This document shows positions 1-7,384 of a stretch of DNA of 64,000 nucleotides, in pieces. Below the pieces are notes generated by a model that was not told where the DNA came from, searched no databases, and saw only the letters and a program-made list of their open reading frames with translations. Where the stretch lies: the NCBI RefSeq assembly GCF_015550595.1, contig NZ_JADNBB010000025.1:1-64000 (forward strand), in the 5' to 3' direction. Source of the DNA: Parabacteroides goldsteinii. GTDB lineage: Bacteria > Bacteroidota > Bacteroidia > Bacteroidales > Tannerellaceae. The translations under genes were made by a program, and so were the position numbers. Numbering within the stretch: position 1 is the first letter of the stretch; every line of letters begins with the position of its first letter.

Positions 1-75
1 TAAATTCTTTAATATTCAATAAGTTTGCTCACTTTATAAGTCTTGCACTTTACATAACATATTACTTGTCATAAT

Positions 76-105
76 CAAAATTATGATAAGCTACTCATAA
101 TTTTG
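76..105. repeat. AT-rich hairpin at the edge of the lysozyme remnant
   Basis: Ten-base arms CAAAATTATG (76-85) and CATAATTTTG (96-105) form a perfect stem with a 10-base loop. The recognisable lysozyme reading frame begins inside the right arm. Positions 1-103 are much more AT-rich than the conjugative-element DNA at 8.9-14 kb, so this may be the end of another insertion lying mostly left of the window. It could equally be an ordinary terminator. Nothing else was recognised in 1-104. Confidence 0.4.
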
Positions 106-154
106 AAGGCTGGCACTCGGAAAAACATCACCCGTATGTGGGGTATGGACACCG
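102..154 (+). pseudogene. 5' fragment of conjugative-element lysozyme, interrupted
   Basis: In the frame starting at 105 the DNA reads E-G-W-H-S-E-K-H-H-P-Y-V-G-Y-G-H, the start of the catalytic region of the phage-type lysozyme carried by CTnDOT-family elements. The frame breaks at 154, where the trio element begins, and resumes at 8915. Joining 154 to 8915 gives an uninterrupted G-Y-G-H-R-L-Q-P-G-E-R-Y reading. Upstream, a stop codon lies at 87-89 with no start between, so the N-terminus is missing too. This points to a second disruption left of position 105. The coding fragment is certain in sense; the family name comes from memory of homologous elements. Confidence 0.75.
149..154 (+). repeat. 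Left copy of 6-bp target duplication (ACACCG)
   Basis: ACACCG lies directly outside the left terminus (TTATCC...). The same six bases flank the right terminus at 8909-8914. Deleting one copy together with the element restores the lysozyme reading frame exactly, which fixes the element boundaries. Confidence 0.8.
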
Positions 155-243
155 TTATCCTAACCTTGATATTATCCTAACTTTACATTGCAAATGATTG
201 AAATATAGCATATAAATAATTTCATAGTTGTGATATTTTTCTA

Positions 244-251
244 TACCTTTT
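244..251 (+). promoter_or_regulatory. Probable -7 element of the recombinase promoter
   Basis: TACCTTTT is a near match to the Bacteroidetes -7 consensus TAnnTTTG. It sits just before the palindrome at 252-283 and 37 bases before the recombinase ATG. The equivalent TACCTTTA occurs in the right arm, facing inward on the minus strand at 8786-8793. Confidence 0.45.
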
Positions 252-254
252 ACG

Positions 255-280
255 GTAGTTGAGCACTTACGCTCAACTAC
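255..280. promoter_or_regulatory. Left palindromic operator GTAGTTGAG-N8-CTCAACTAC
   Basis: Nine-base arms at 255-263 and 272-280 flank eight bases. Here the palindrome extends outward to 13 base pairs (ACGG...CCGT). The same arms with the same N8 spacing occur at 8758-8783, but there the flanking bases are TATA...TATA, again paired. The spacer and flanks differ while the symmetry is kept, so the palindrome is probably selected. It overlaps the predicted transcription start, so it is more likely a repressor site than a ribosome-binding feature. The HTH protein at 8473-8673 is the natural candidate binder (inference). Confidence 0.6.
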
Positions 281-287
281 CGTAATT

Positions 288-1526
288 ATGGATATAAGAA
301 AATTAAAACAAGAGTATCCCGTTTTGCTTGATTATATGAAACAGCAGGGATATGGAAAGGTCTCTATTGGTGGAGTTCAAGTGAGACTTAAAGAACTTTT
401 TGAACAAGAAGGTAACTATGCGTCTTATGGCGATTTTTATGAAAAGCTTCTAAAAAGAAAAGGTATAAGTAAAGGCGATGAACGCTCAAAGTATTATCGG
501 CTCTCTATACGAAGGATTGAGGCATTTGATGAATATGGTCATTTGCCTAATCGCTTTGCCTTTATACCTACTCTACAACAAAAAAGTTCAATGAATCAAT
601 TAGAAGGTCTATTCAAAACCATAATAGAGCATTACAAAGAGGTATCACTGCAAACAGGGAAAGCATCAAGTTCAATAATAGTGGAATCTAATTATGCGGC
701 TGCATTTTTCGCTTATATGCAAAGCAAAGGCGCATATACCTTGGCAGATGTAACAGAGCCTTTAATTCTTTCTTATTTTTATGATAGAGGAAGACAACTT
801 CGGGGATATACTTGCCAAAAAAGTATTATAAGAGTACTACGTTCTTCTAAAGGGCTACTTTGCCAAAAAGAATGTAAATACCTTTGCGATATAATGCCTC
901 CATTGAAAAATATACGAAAGAATTTTGCAATCTTGTCTGATGATGAGACTGCTATAATAGCTTCTACATTGGAAAATGACAATTCCAATCTCACACTTCG
1001 TGATAAAGCTGTCATTTCTATTGCCATGTATACAGGTCTGCGTGGTAGTGACATCGCAAAAATGACAGTCGACACTATTGATTTCGAGCGTGATCTTATC
1101 ACTCTTGAACAGTCCAAAACACATCAGAAGTTAGTTCTTCCATTAAGAGCTGTTGTAGGAAATGTAGTAATGGAATACCTAAAAAAGGAAAGGCCGAAAG
1201 AAGTGAATATTCAGAGATTATTCACGCACCTGTATGATCCGGAAAAACCGATAAGCCCGGGTGTTATTGGGAAAATTGCCCGACGTTTCTTTAATAAACT
1301 TGGGATTAGAAAAGGAGAGTGCCAAAATGGAATCAGGCTTTTTCGTCGTTATCTGGCCACCAAACTTTTAAGAAATGGAGTTACTCCTCGTTATATCAGC
1401 GAAATAATGGGACATATTTCTCCGGAGTCGCTCAATCCATACATAGATGCTGATATTGTACATTTACGTGAATGCGGCATTGACATTTCGAAATATCCTG
1501 TCAGAGAGGAGGTGTTTGACGTATGA
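288..1526 (+). CDS. Tyrosine recombinase, first of trio (RitA-like)
   Basis: This 412-residue site-specific recombinase probably catalyses integration and excision of the element together with the next two proteins. An N-terminal core-binding half is followed by the C-terminal catalytic domain. Visible residues are box-I Arg in GLRGSD, a beta-hairpin Lys in QSKTH, box-II Arg in RLFRRYLA, His in IMGH and the nucleophile Tyr in NPYIDAD. The usual box-II His is replaced by Arg, which fits the divergent subfamilies found in RIT elements. The start is the ATG at 288, inside the left terminal repeat and only four bases after the palindromic operator. Its last four bases overlap the next gene (ATGA), so translation is probably coupled. 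Confidence 0.88.
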   Translation: MDIRKLKQEYPVLLDYMKQQGYGKVSIGGVQVRLKELFEQEGNYASYGDFYEKLLKRKGISKGDERSKYYRLSIRRIEAFDEYGHLPNRFAFIPTLQQKSSMNQLEGLFKTIIEHYKEVSLQTGKASSSIIVESNYAAAFFAYMQSKGAYTLADVTEPLILSYFYDRGRQLRGYTCQKSIIRVLRSSKGLLCQKECKYLCDIMPPLKNIRKNFAILSDDETAIIASTLENDNSNLTLRDKAVISIAMYTGLRGSDIAKMTVDTIDFERDLITLEQSKTHQKLVLPLRAVVGNVVMEYLKKERPKEVNIQRLFTHLYDPEKPISPGVIGKIARRFFNKLGIRKGECQNGIRLFRRYLATKLLRNGVTPRYISEIMGHISPESLNPYIDADIVHLRECGIDISKYPVREEVFDV

Positions 1527-2827
1527 TTGACTTAATTAAGCTTGAGTTCCTTTATCGAAAATACCGGAACGAATTAAGAAACGATGGGAAGTCTTACAGA
1601 TTTAGCCGCTTAAAGACATTCATTTCTTTTTGCGCAAAAAGAGGATGCAATTATTTATCAAAGGACTTGATAGATGAATGGTGCATAAAGCATCCAACCG
1701 AAAGCATTAACTCTGCCAACCATCGAATTGCGGAATTACGGAATTTTATTGCATACTCTAACAAACAACGATATACGAATATACCTTTACCATTGTTATT
1801 ACCCGAAGTAAGGAAACAAAGAAAGGGAATACCTATGACAGAAATGCCCATTCAGAATTCTGTTGTTTCTGAAATGCTTGAAAAATATATTCTCTACTTG
1901 AAAACACTTGCTCCAAGGATATGTGACACTACGCATAAGAATCTCATCCGTTTCAATAACTTTTGTGCCCGAGTTCATCCTGAAGCTAAAGAACTGACCG
2001 AAGATATCGTTAATTCCTGGTGTGACAGAAGACCTTTTGAGAAATGTAAATCAAGAAATACAAGAGTGCTTCCCGTATCTCAATTTTTGAGGTATGCAAT
2101 CAGGCATCATTGGACTAAAGTGAGCGTTCCCCCTTCTTTGCCGAGAGGTGGAAACAAACCACGCATACCCCATATTTTCACAGAAGACGAACTTGCCAAT
2201 TTTTTTAATGCGACCATATTGCTTCGCAAGCCTGTTAATATCTCAGATTTCGATTTTAAGCTGAGAAGTATGCAAATACCTGTATTCTTCAGACTACTGC
2301 TTAGTACAGGTATGCGTACCAATGAAGCACGTTTACTTGACTGTGAAGACGTTGATCTTAAAAATGGCATAATTAATATCAGGCATACCAAAGGATGGGC
2401 ACAACATAGAGTAGCCCTACACCTTTCAATTTGGGAACTTCTCAAGCGATACGACCATGCTGTAGAAAAGTTATTACCGAAGAGAAAAGTATTTTTTCCT
2501 ACTTCGGATGGCAAGTATCACGATATAAAATGGCAAGGATATGCATTCAGTGAAATATGGCGAAGAATATCAAAGACGGACGCTCGTCCATACGATTTTC
2601 GTTCCAATTATGCAGTCAAAAATATAAACAGTTGGAATTATGATGGCACAGAATGGTTTGATAAACTTCTCGTTCTGGGACGCAGCATGGGGCATAAAAC
2701 TCTGCAAAGTACTTGCTATTACTATCAATTGGCACCAATGTTTCCTGATATGTTGGAGACACTTTCTGGTTCTTATCTACATGACATTTTACCTAATCTT
2801 GAAGATTTTTACAATGATGAAACTTAA
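1523..2827 (+). CDS. Tyrosine recombinase, second of trio (RitB-like)
   Basis: This 434-residue tyrosine recombinase starts in an ATGA overlap with the first gene and overlaps the third by 14 bases. Its catalytic C-terminus shows box-I Arg in TGMRTNEA, Lys in RHTKGW, box-II Arg in YDFRSNYA (His replaced by Tyr), His in SMGHKT and a Tyr cluster in STCYYYQLAP that supplies the nucleophile. The N-terminal half appears to hold two SAM-like core-binding repeats, since similar helical segments occur around residues 5-65 and 115-180. Family knowledge says the three RIT recombinases occur together in fixed order. Division of labour among them is not resolvable from sequence. Confidence 0.87.
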   Translation: MIDLIKLEFLYRKYRNELRNDGKSYRFSRLKTFISFCAKRGCNYLSKDLIDEWCIKHPTESINSANHRIAELRNFIAYSNKQRYTNIPLPLLLPEVRKQRKGIPMTEMPIQNSVVSEMLEKYILYLKTLAPRICDTTHKNLIRFNNFCARVHPEAKELTEDIVNSWCDRRPFEKCKSRNTRVLPVSQFLRYAIRHHWTKVSVPPSLPRGGNKPRIPHIFTEDELANFFNATILLRKPVNISDFDFKLRSMQIPVFFRLLLSTGMRTNEARLLDCEDVDLKNGIINIRHTKGWAQHRVALHLSIWELLKRYDHAVEKLLPKRKVFFPTSDGKYHDIKWQGYAFSEIWRRISKTDARPYDFRSNYAVKNINSWNYDGTEWFDKLLVLGRSMGHKTLQSTCYYYQLAPMFPDMLETLSGSYLHDILPNLEDFYNDET

Positions 2828-3866
2828 ATCTGAATCAATCGTTATATCCCAAGCCGTAAATGAATGGTTTACAAGTTATCTTCCTATCGCAAGAGGATGT
2901 AGTAGCCATACACAACGTTCTTATTTTACGGCTTTATCGCAATATATGCAGTTCTTACAAGAAGAAAAAAAAGTCACTCCCAACACTCTTTCGGCAGAAT
3001 CTTATTCCAAAAGCAATCTTAATGACTGGTTACTATGGTTAAAGAAAACCCGAAAGTGCAGTAATTCAACATGCAATGACCGTTTGTCTGGTGTAAAAAG
3101 CTTCATTAAATTTTTAAGCATAAAAGATATAAGATTTAATGCCGTATATATATCTTCAAAAGAAATAAAGCCTATGCGTACGGTTAAAGTGATTCATGAG
3201 GAAATTACACAAAAGGCTATCAAATCCCTTTTTAGTACCATTAGAACAGATACTCGAACAGGAAAAAGAGACTTGGCAATCTTTTATCTTATATATAGCA
3301 TAGGCGCACGCATAGACGAGATTCTATCCGTTAAAATATGTGATTTACATCTTCATGAGTATCCTAATCCGAATTATTTGACGATTATAGGCAAAGGGTA
3401 TAAATGCAGGACGCCTCCCATATTGAAGGATGTGACTAAAATTCTTTTACGGTATATAGAGGTATTCCATAACAATGATTTTGCTTCTCATAGTTATTTA
3501 TTCTATTCCTTTTATAATGGAGAGAAGAAAAAAATATCCCAGGAGGCCATCAACAAACGTTTGAAGATGTATGCGGCTAAAGCAAATGAGATAGACAAAT
3601 GTGTACCCCGCAATCTTCATTGCCATAGTCTTAGACATGCACGTGCCAGTCATTGGCTAGAACAAGGACTGAATATTATTGCTATACAAAGGCTAATGGG
3701 ACACGCGGATATAAGAACCACTATGCGGTATATCTTTGTTTCTGTTGAACAAAAGAATAAGGCTTTGGCCACTTTGGAAAGTAAATCAACTCTAAAACTT
3801 GAAAAGAAATGGAAGAAACTTCCCAAAGGACAATCTCTTTTGGAATATGTAGGGCTAAAGAAATAA
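2814..3866 (+). CDS. Tyrosine recombinase, third of trio (RitC-like)
   Basis: This 350-residue recombinase has a complete catalytic set: Arg in IGARIDE, Lys in GKGYKC, HSLRH (His and Arg of box II), GH in LMGHAD and nucleophile Tyr in TTMRYIF. It most resembles XerC/XerD-type integrases. The frame stays open upstream to 2640, but that stretch lies wholly inside the second recombinase gene. I chose the tandem ATGATG at 2814/2817, which gives the short overlap usual in these operons. It is followed by a hairpin terminator shared with the convergent operon. Confidence 0.88.
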   Translation: MMKLKSESIVISQAVNEWFTSYLPIARGCSSHTQRSYFTALSQYMQFLQEEKKVTPNTLSAESYSKSNLNDWLLWLKKTRKCSNSTCNDRLSGVKSFIKFLSIKDIRFNAVYISSKEIKPMRTVKVIHEEITQKAIKSLFSTIRTDTRTGKRDLAIFYLIYSIGARIDEILSVKICDLHLHEYPNPNYLTIIGKGYKCRTPPILKDVTKILLRYIEVFHNNDFASHSYLFYSFYNGEKKKISQEAINKRLKMYAAKANEIDKCVPRNLHCHSLRHARASHWLEQGLNIIAIQRLMGHADIRTTMRYIFVSVEQKNKALATLESKSTLKLEKKWKKLPKGQSLLEYVGLKK

Positions 3867-3893
3867 TTTAAGTGTAACAATAATTTGTCAAAT

Positions 3894-3924
3894 ATGCGAC
3901 TGAAGCCTTATACTTCAGTCGCAT
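3894..3924. terminator. Bidirectional terminator between recombinases and cargo operon
   Basis: A perfect 12-base stem (ATGCGACTGAAG / CTTCAGTCGCAT) with a 7-base loop lies in the convergent gap between the third recombinase and the caspase-like gene. The gap 3867-4054 is otherwise AT-rich and shows no gene. Confidence 0.75.
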
Positions 3925-4054
3925 AAAAGAATAGAGGAATAAAATAGAGTGAAGAGTATGTTTCATTCTATCAAATACAATGCAAGCTCCATGTAATTAT
4001 ATATTTAATAATTAACGTATTAATATATTTTTATATAATAATTCGTTTACATAC

Positions 4055-4660
4055 TTATTGTAAGTCGGAAAACAATAAATCATCATTGCCGTCAAAAACT
4101 AAAGCCTCTTTATTGTGCACCAATTCAACAGCAGCCATCGGATCAGTTATATCCAATGCAGCTATTTGAGTGTCATATGTAGTAATCATTTTTTCTTTCG
4201 CAACTTTTAACGTATCTCCATTCAAAAAACTTTTTAAACCTGCTATGGCACTATTTATAAAAGGTTCATGTTCACCTCTTACATTAAACGTGTTGTTATA
4301 ACCGACAAAAAATCGTAAATCATGAGCCTTTAAATGTGGATGAAGCTTTTGAGCGCAAGAACAAGCAATACTATAAAGACCTTTGTTCTTGAAATTGTAG
4401 TTGGTTGTATGTATTGAGACAACAGCGTCTTCATCCTCATTGTAAATTCCATTGGCATCACCATGACCAGCAAAAAAACAAAACTGGTGTTCAGGCATGG
4501 CACCAATAACATTCTGTTCACTCAAATTTGGAGGGTAAACAGAAGAGTATTCAATGCCATTATCAGCACAGATTTGCTTCGCCTCGTCCGCACATGATTC
4601 TAAGAAGTCATGAAGTATGGTAGTAGAATCATTATTATATGCTATCAATACCTTATCCAT
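4055..4660 (-). CDS. Small caspase-like (CHAT/clan CD) protein, candidate effector
   Basis: This 201-residue cytosolic protein is the last gene of the cargo operon. The pattern is that of a caspase-fold (clan CD, CHAT-like) protease: a hydrophobic strand ending in FCFFAGHGDANG gives the His-Gly (His66). A second strand, GLYSIACSCA, gives the candidate catalytic Cys (Cys100, with Cys102 nearby). A third strand, RFFVGYNN, resembles the substrate-pocket strand. There is no signal peptide or membrane segment. It starts two bases after the receiver gene. A protease under phosphorelay control next to a DNA methyltransferase suggests an abortive-infection or cell-suicide effector, which is an inference. 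Fold recognition is by motif only; the alternative is a non-catalytic caspase-like scaffold. Confidence 0.6.
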   Translation of the reverse strand: MDKVLIAYNNDSTTILHDFLESCADEAKQICADNGIEYSSVYPPNLSEQNVIGAMPEHQFCFFAGHGDANGIYNEDEDAVVSIHTTNYNFKNKGLYSIACSCAQKLHPHLKAHDLRFFVGYNNTFNVRGEHEPFINSAIAGLKSFLNGDTLKVAKEKMITTYDTQIAALDITDPMAAVELVHNKEALVFDGNDDLLFSDLQ

Positions 4661-4662
4661 AT

Positions 4663-5274
4663 TTATTTTTTAGAACGATTTAATTGATAGATATAATATT
4701 CATTAAGTTTTTGCTCAAAAGATTTACCTATGGGTGTTTGTTGTCTCAACTCAACAAGGATGTCAGCCCAAGTGAATGTTGTGCCTGTAGAGACTTCACT
4801 AAAAGCTTCTCTATCGTTATCCTCTGGATGACGGAGAAGCCATTGTTCAAGGACGCAATCAAATTTTGTGCTCCACTGAGAACGAACTCTGTCAATGATG
4901 GAGATGACGGATTCAAAATCATCATTACTCCTGTCCAAATAGAAGAAATTCTCCTCGTTCATCATTTCAATGATGGAATCCAAAGGAATATCAGTCCTTA
5001 ACTGGTTAGCCGACATTATCACAATATAAAGCAAGGACGTCTTTTTACGGATCTCCTTCAACAAGTCAATGCCCTTTTTGTGGTGACCGCTGAAATTCCA
5101 GTCAATGAATACTAGCATTTTGCTATTCAAATTCTCCAAAACGAATTCCAGTCCTTTATCTGGATTTTGGAAAACATGGTTACAATCGGCATCTTTGTAA
5201 TGCTTTCTTATATTCTGAACAAACGGCTCTTTCTCCGACATGTTGTCGTCAATAAAAACTATTTTAAAATCCAT
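4663..5274 (-). CDS. Receiver-domain (REC) protein with C-terminal extension
   Basis: This 203-residue protein has an N-terminal receiver domain (about 1-125). The acidic pair is in VFIDDN (Asp9, Asp10), the phospho-acceptor Asp58 is in MLVFIDWNFSG, and the conserved Ser/Thr position is in IVIMSAN (Ser88). The usual conserved Lys is not obvious near FFYLDRSN, so switching may be atypical. The C-terminal 75 residues are not a recognisable DNA-binding domain and may contact the caspase-like protein encoded next. The gene lies six bases after the kinase gene and two bases before the effector gene. It is the natural phospho-acceptor for that kinase. Function as a relay adaptor rather than a transcription factor is inference. 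Confidence 0.72.
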   Translation of the reverse strand: MDFKIVFIDDNMSEKEPFVQNIRKHYKDADCNHVFQNPDKGLEFVLENLNSKMLVFIDWNFSGHHKKGIDLLKEIRKKTSLLYIVIMSANQLRTDIPLDSIIEMMNEENFFYLDRSNDDFESVISIIDRVRSQWSTKFDCVLEQWLLRHPEDNDREAFSEVSTGTTFTWADILVELRQQTPIGKSFEQKLNEYYIYQLNRSKK

Positions 5275-5280
5275 AATTGT

Positions 5281-7383
5281 TTACTTTTTAAAAGGTATTG
5301 TTATTTTTATTGTCGTCCCTATCTCGCCAAATTCACTGTCAACGACGGCTACAGAGCCTCCAAGAGACTGAACACGAGTTTTTACAATATACAATCCAAC
5401 GCCAGCACCTCCTTGCAACTCGGTTGTTGTATAGTACAAAGCAAAGATTTGTTCATTGTCTTCTTGGGGAATACCTATGCCTGTGTCTGAAACAAGGATC
5501 TCCAACATATCGTTTTGAACCTCGTAAGAGCAACGAATCACTTTCTGTTCTGACTTAGCCATTGCTTTCACGGAATTGTCTATTAGGTTCTGCAGAATAT
5601 CCCTAAAAAATTGTCGGTTCGCGTTCAGAACCAGCTTATCGGGAAAATCTGTCTGTAAGGATATTCCTTCACGTGAGAAGACATCATCGTATTCACCCAG
5701 TATTTCCTCGAACGTGTTTTTTAAATCAACTTCCTCAGGAGTCAAGTTCGATTGTGAATAGCTAAGCATATAGTTAATCACACGGTTGAGTACTTTGAAG
5801 CGTTCATACATCTCTTTAGAATAGAGTATGAATAAATCTTCCTCCTCGGGATCGGGATAATATCTATAGAAGAACTCCACCCTATCGCGTATTTGGTTAA
5901 GTGTGGTACGGACAGCATGAGTGATATTAATTGCAAACTGTTGTAGGGACATAATACTCATATAGATGTTCTCCTTACGAGTAAAATCCTCTAAAGCTTT
6001 TTTTTGTTCGCTAATAGCAGTCTTTACACTACGGCCTGTCTTACGTACTTGTTTGATAAGAGGTTCTACAGTCAGCTTTAATTCTGGTTTTTGGGCGACT
6101 ATATCATTAAAGGCTTCTACTAAAGAATTGATATCATCTGATGCAGCTTTTAGACCCTCCTGAGCATTGTCTCGTTTTGCTTGACGCATTTCCACCTTGT
6201 AATCTTGAAGAGCATTAAGTTGAGTGATGATAAATTTCTTCATCTCTCGATACTCGTCATTGTCCACAAAGTCTTGGCGATTGGTCGCATCTATTATTTG
6301 AGGATTTCCATTTTTGGTGATGTCAATGACCCCCAAAAACTCACGTGTGCTTATTCTATTAAATATATCTTGATATACTCTTTTATCAATTCCTAAAATG
6401 TCACGTTTCAAATCTTGAATTTCGTTAGTTTCTGCAAAAGGCGTGGCAATGATACCATCACGATAGACCTTAAATCCATCTATAGGGTCATTAGGAAAGG
6501 CTTTTCGGTAGTTTCTACGAGCTGGCTCGTCAAAGAAGAAAATCTTCATCCTTATTCCTCCAAAAGGTTTAAGTGGGATAAGATGATAATTAAAAGTACT
6601 CTTTTCCTTATCGTAGAAAATACTTTGCTGAAGCTTTTTAGTCTCGTCAAAGTCTATACTCAGAGAAATGGTCGCATTATTAAAGTCATCCAACGTTCTA
6701 ATAGACTCTTGGTCTATATCAAATTCAGGTGCAATTACTCGCACTTTGAATGGGTAACTCAAATTTGCAAATGGTGAGACAATTTTTGAAATTTCACGCA
6801 TTAAATGCTCAATTTCTTTCTTAGTCCAAGGCTCTCTGATGGAAGTAATTATCAATTTCGTTCCTGATACATCTGGATTTTCAGCATCATTATACGTATA
6901 GACATTCTCCATATCGGTAAATAGACGAATATCTGCCTCTTTTTCGGTTTCAGTGTAATAAGCAGTCCAGTCAATATCTACCTTTAGCCACTTTTCTTCC
7001 CCTTCCTTTTTAGTGATAACGGAAACCTTATCTCCTAGCTTATCTACAGCAAAACGTCCTATACCTTTTTCTCCAACACATTTTCTATTGAAGGGTTTAG
7101 GTGAATATGGACGAGCGCGTTTACTTGAAGTTCCAATAACCATCCATTTGTCCCGAATATCTTCAAACGACATTCCATATCCGTCATCTTCTACTCGAAT
7201 AACTGCCTGTTTTTTCCCGGCTCCAACATTTTCAAAAATGACATTTACATTTTGGGCATTTGCATCGTAACAGTTTTTTACCAATTCGAACAAAGCAGTA
7301 ACTCGATCTGTTATCAAATCGCGTCCGATTAACCGGAATGTACTGACGTCAAATCGCCATTTTAGTTTATGATTATCGTCCAT
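5281..7383 (-). CDS. Dual GHKL protein: MORC/Hsp90-like ATPase fused to histidine kinase
   Basis: This is a 700-residue cytosolic protein. The N-terminal GHKL ATPase has N-box LFELVKNCYDA (Glu33, Asn37), G1 VEDDGYGM and lid GEKGIGRFA. A MORC/MutL-type S5 transducer follows (about 260-375, containing GFKVYRDG). A coiled-coil segment spans about 390-475. A DHp helix has the H-box ITHAVRTTLNQI (His489). The C-terminal histidine-kinase ATPase has N-box LIDNSVKA, G1 SDTGIGI and GAGVGLYIV. Bacterial MORC-like ATPases are known near DNA methyltransferases in restriction-type operons, and fusion of such an ATPase to a kinase suggests a sensor that signals to the downstream receiver. It starts one base after the methyltransferase gene ends. 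No membrane segment is present, so the signal is intracellular. Confidence 0.82.
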   Translation of the reverse strand: MDDNHKLKWRFDVSTFRLIGRDLITDRVTALFELVKNCYDANAQNVNVIFENVGAGKKQAVIRVEDDGYGMSFEDIRDKWMVIGTSSKRARPYSPKPFNRKCVGEKGIGRFAVDKLGDKVSVITKKEGEEKWLKVDIDWTAYYTETEKEADIRLFTDMENVYTYNDAENPDVSGTKLIITSIREPWTKKEIEHLMREISKIVSPFANLSYPFKVRVIAPEFDIDQESIRTLDDFNNATISLSIDFDETKKLQQSIFYDKEKSTFNYHLIPLKPFGGIRMKIFFFDEPARRNYRKAFPNDPIDGFKVYRDGIIATPFAETNEIQDLKRDILGIDKRVYQDIFNRISTREFLGVIDITKNGNPQIIDATNRQDFVDNDEYREMKKFIITQLNALQDYKVEMRQAKRDNAQEGLKAASDDINSLVEAFNDIVAQKPELKLTVEPLIKQVRKTGRSVKTAISEQKKALEDFTRKENIYMSIMSLQQFAINITHAVRTTLNQIRDRVEFFYRYYPDPEEEDLFILYSKEMYERFKVLNRVINYMLSYSQSNLTPEEVDLKNTFEEILGEYDDVFSREGISLQTDFPDKLVLNANRQFFRDILQNLIDNSVKAMAKSEQKVIRCSYEVQNDMLEILVSDTGIGIPQEDNEQIFALYYTTTELQGGAGVGLYIVKTRVQSLGGSVAVVDSEFGEIGTTIKITIPFKK

Positions 7384-7384
7384 A

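Larger units (their letters stand above)
155..295 (+). repeat. Left inverted terminal repeat of the trio element
   Basis: This arm matches the reverse complement of 8744-8882 almost base for base. It begins TTATCCTAACCTTGATATTA and continues through an internal palindrome to the start codon of the first recombinase. The right end differs by 26 extra outer bases (8883-8908) that include a TTATCC...GGATAA palindrome. The internal direct repeats TTATCCTAAC (155-164 and about 172-181) could be recombinase-binding sites. Confidence 0.9.

Noticed and set aside
4663-5274. Treating the receiver protein as an ordinary transcriptional response regulator
   Set aside because: Its C-terminal 75 residues show no helix-turn-helix or LytTR pattern.
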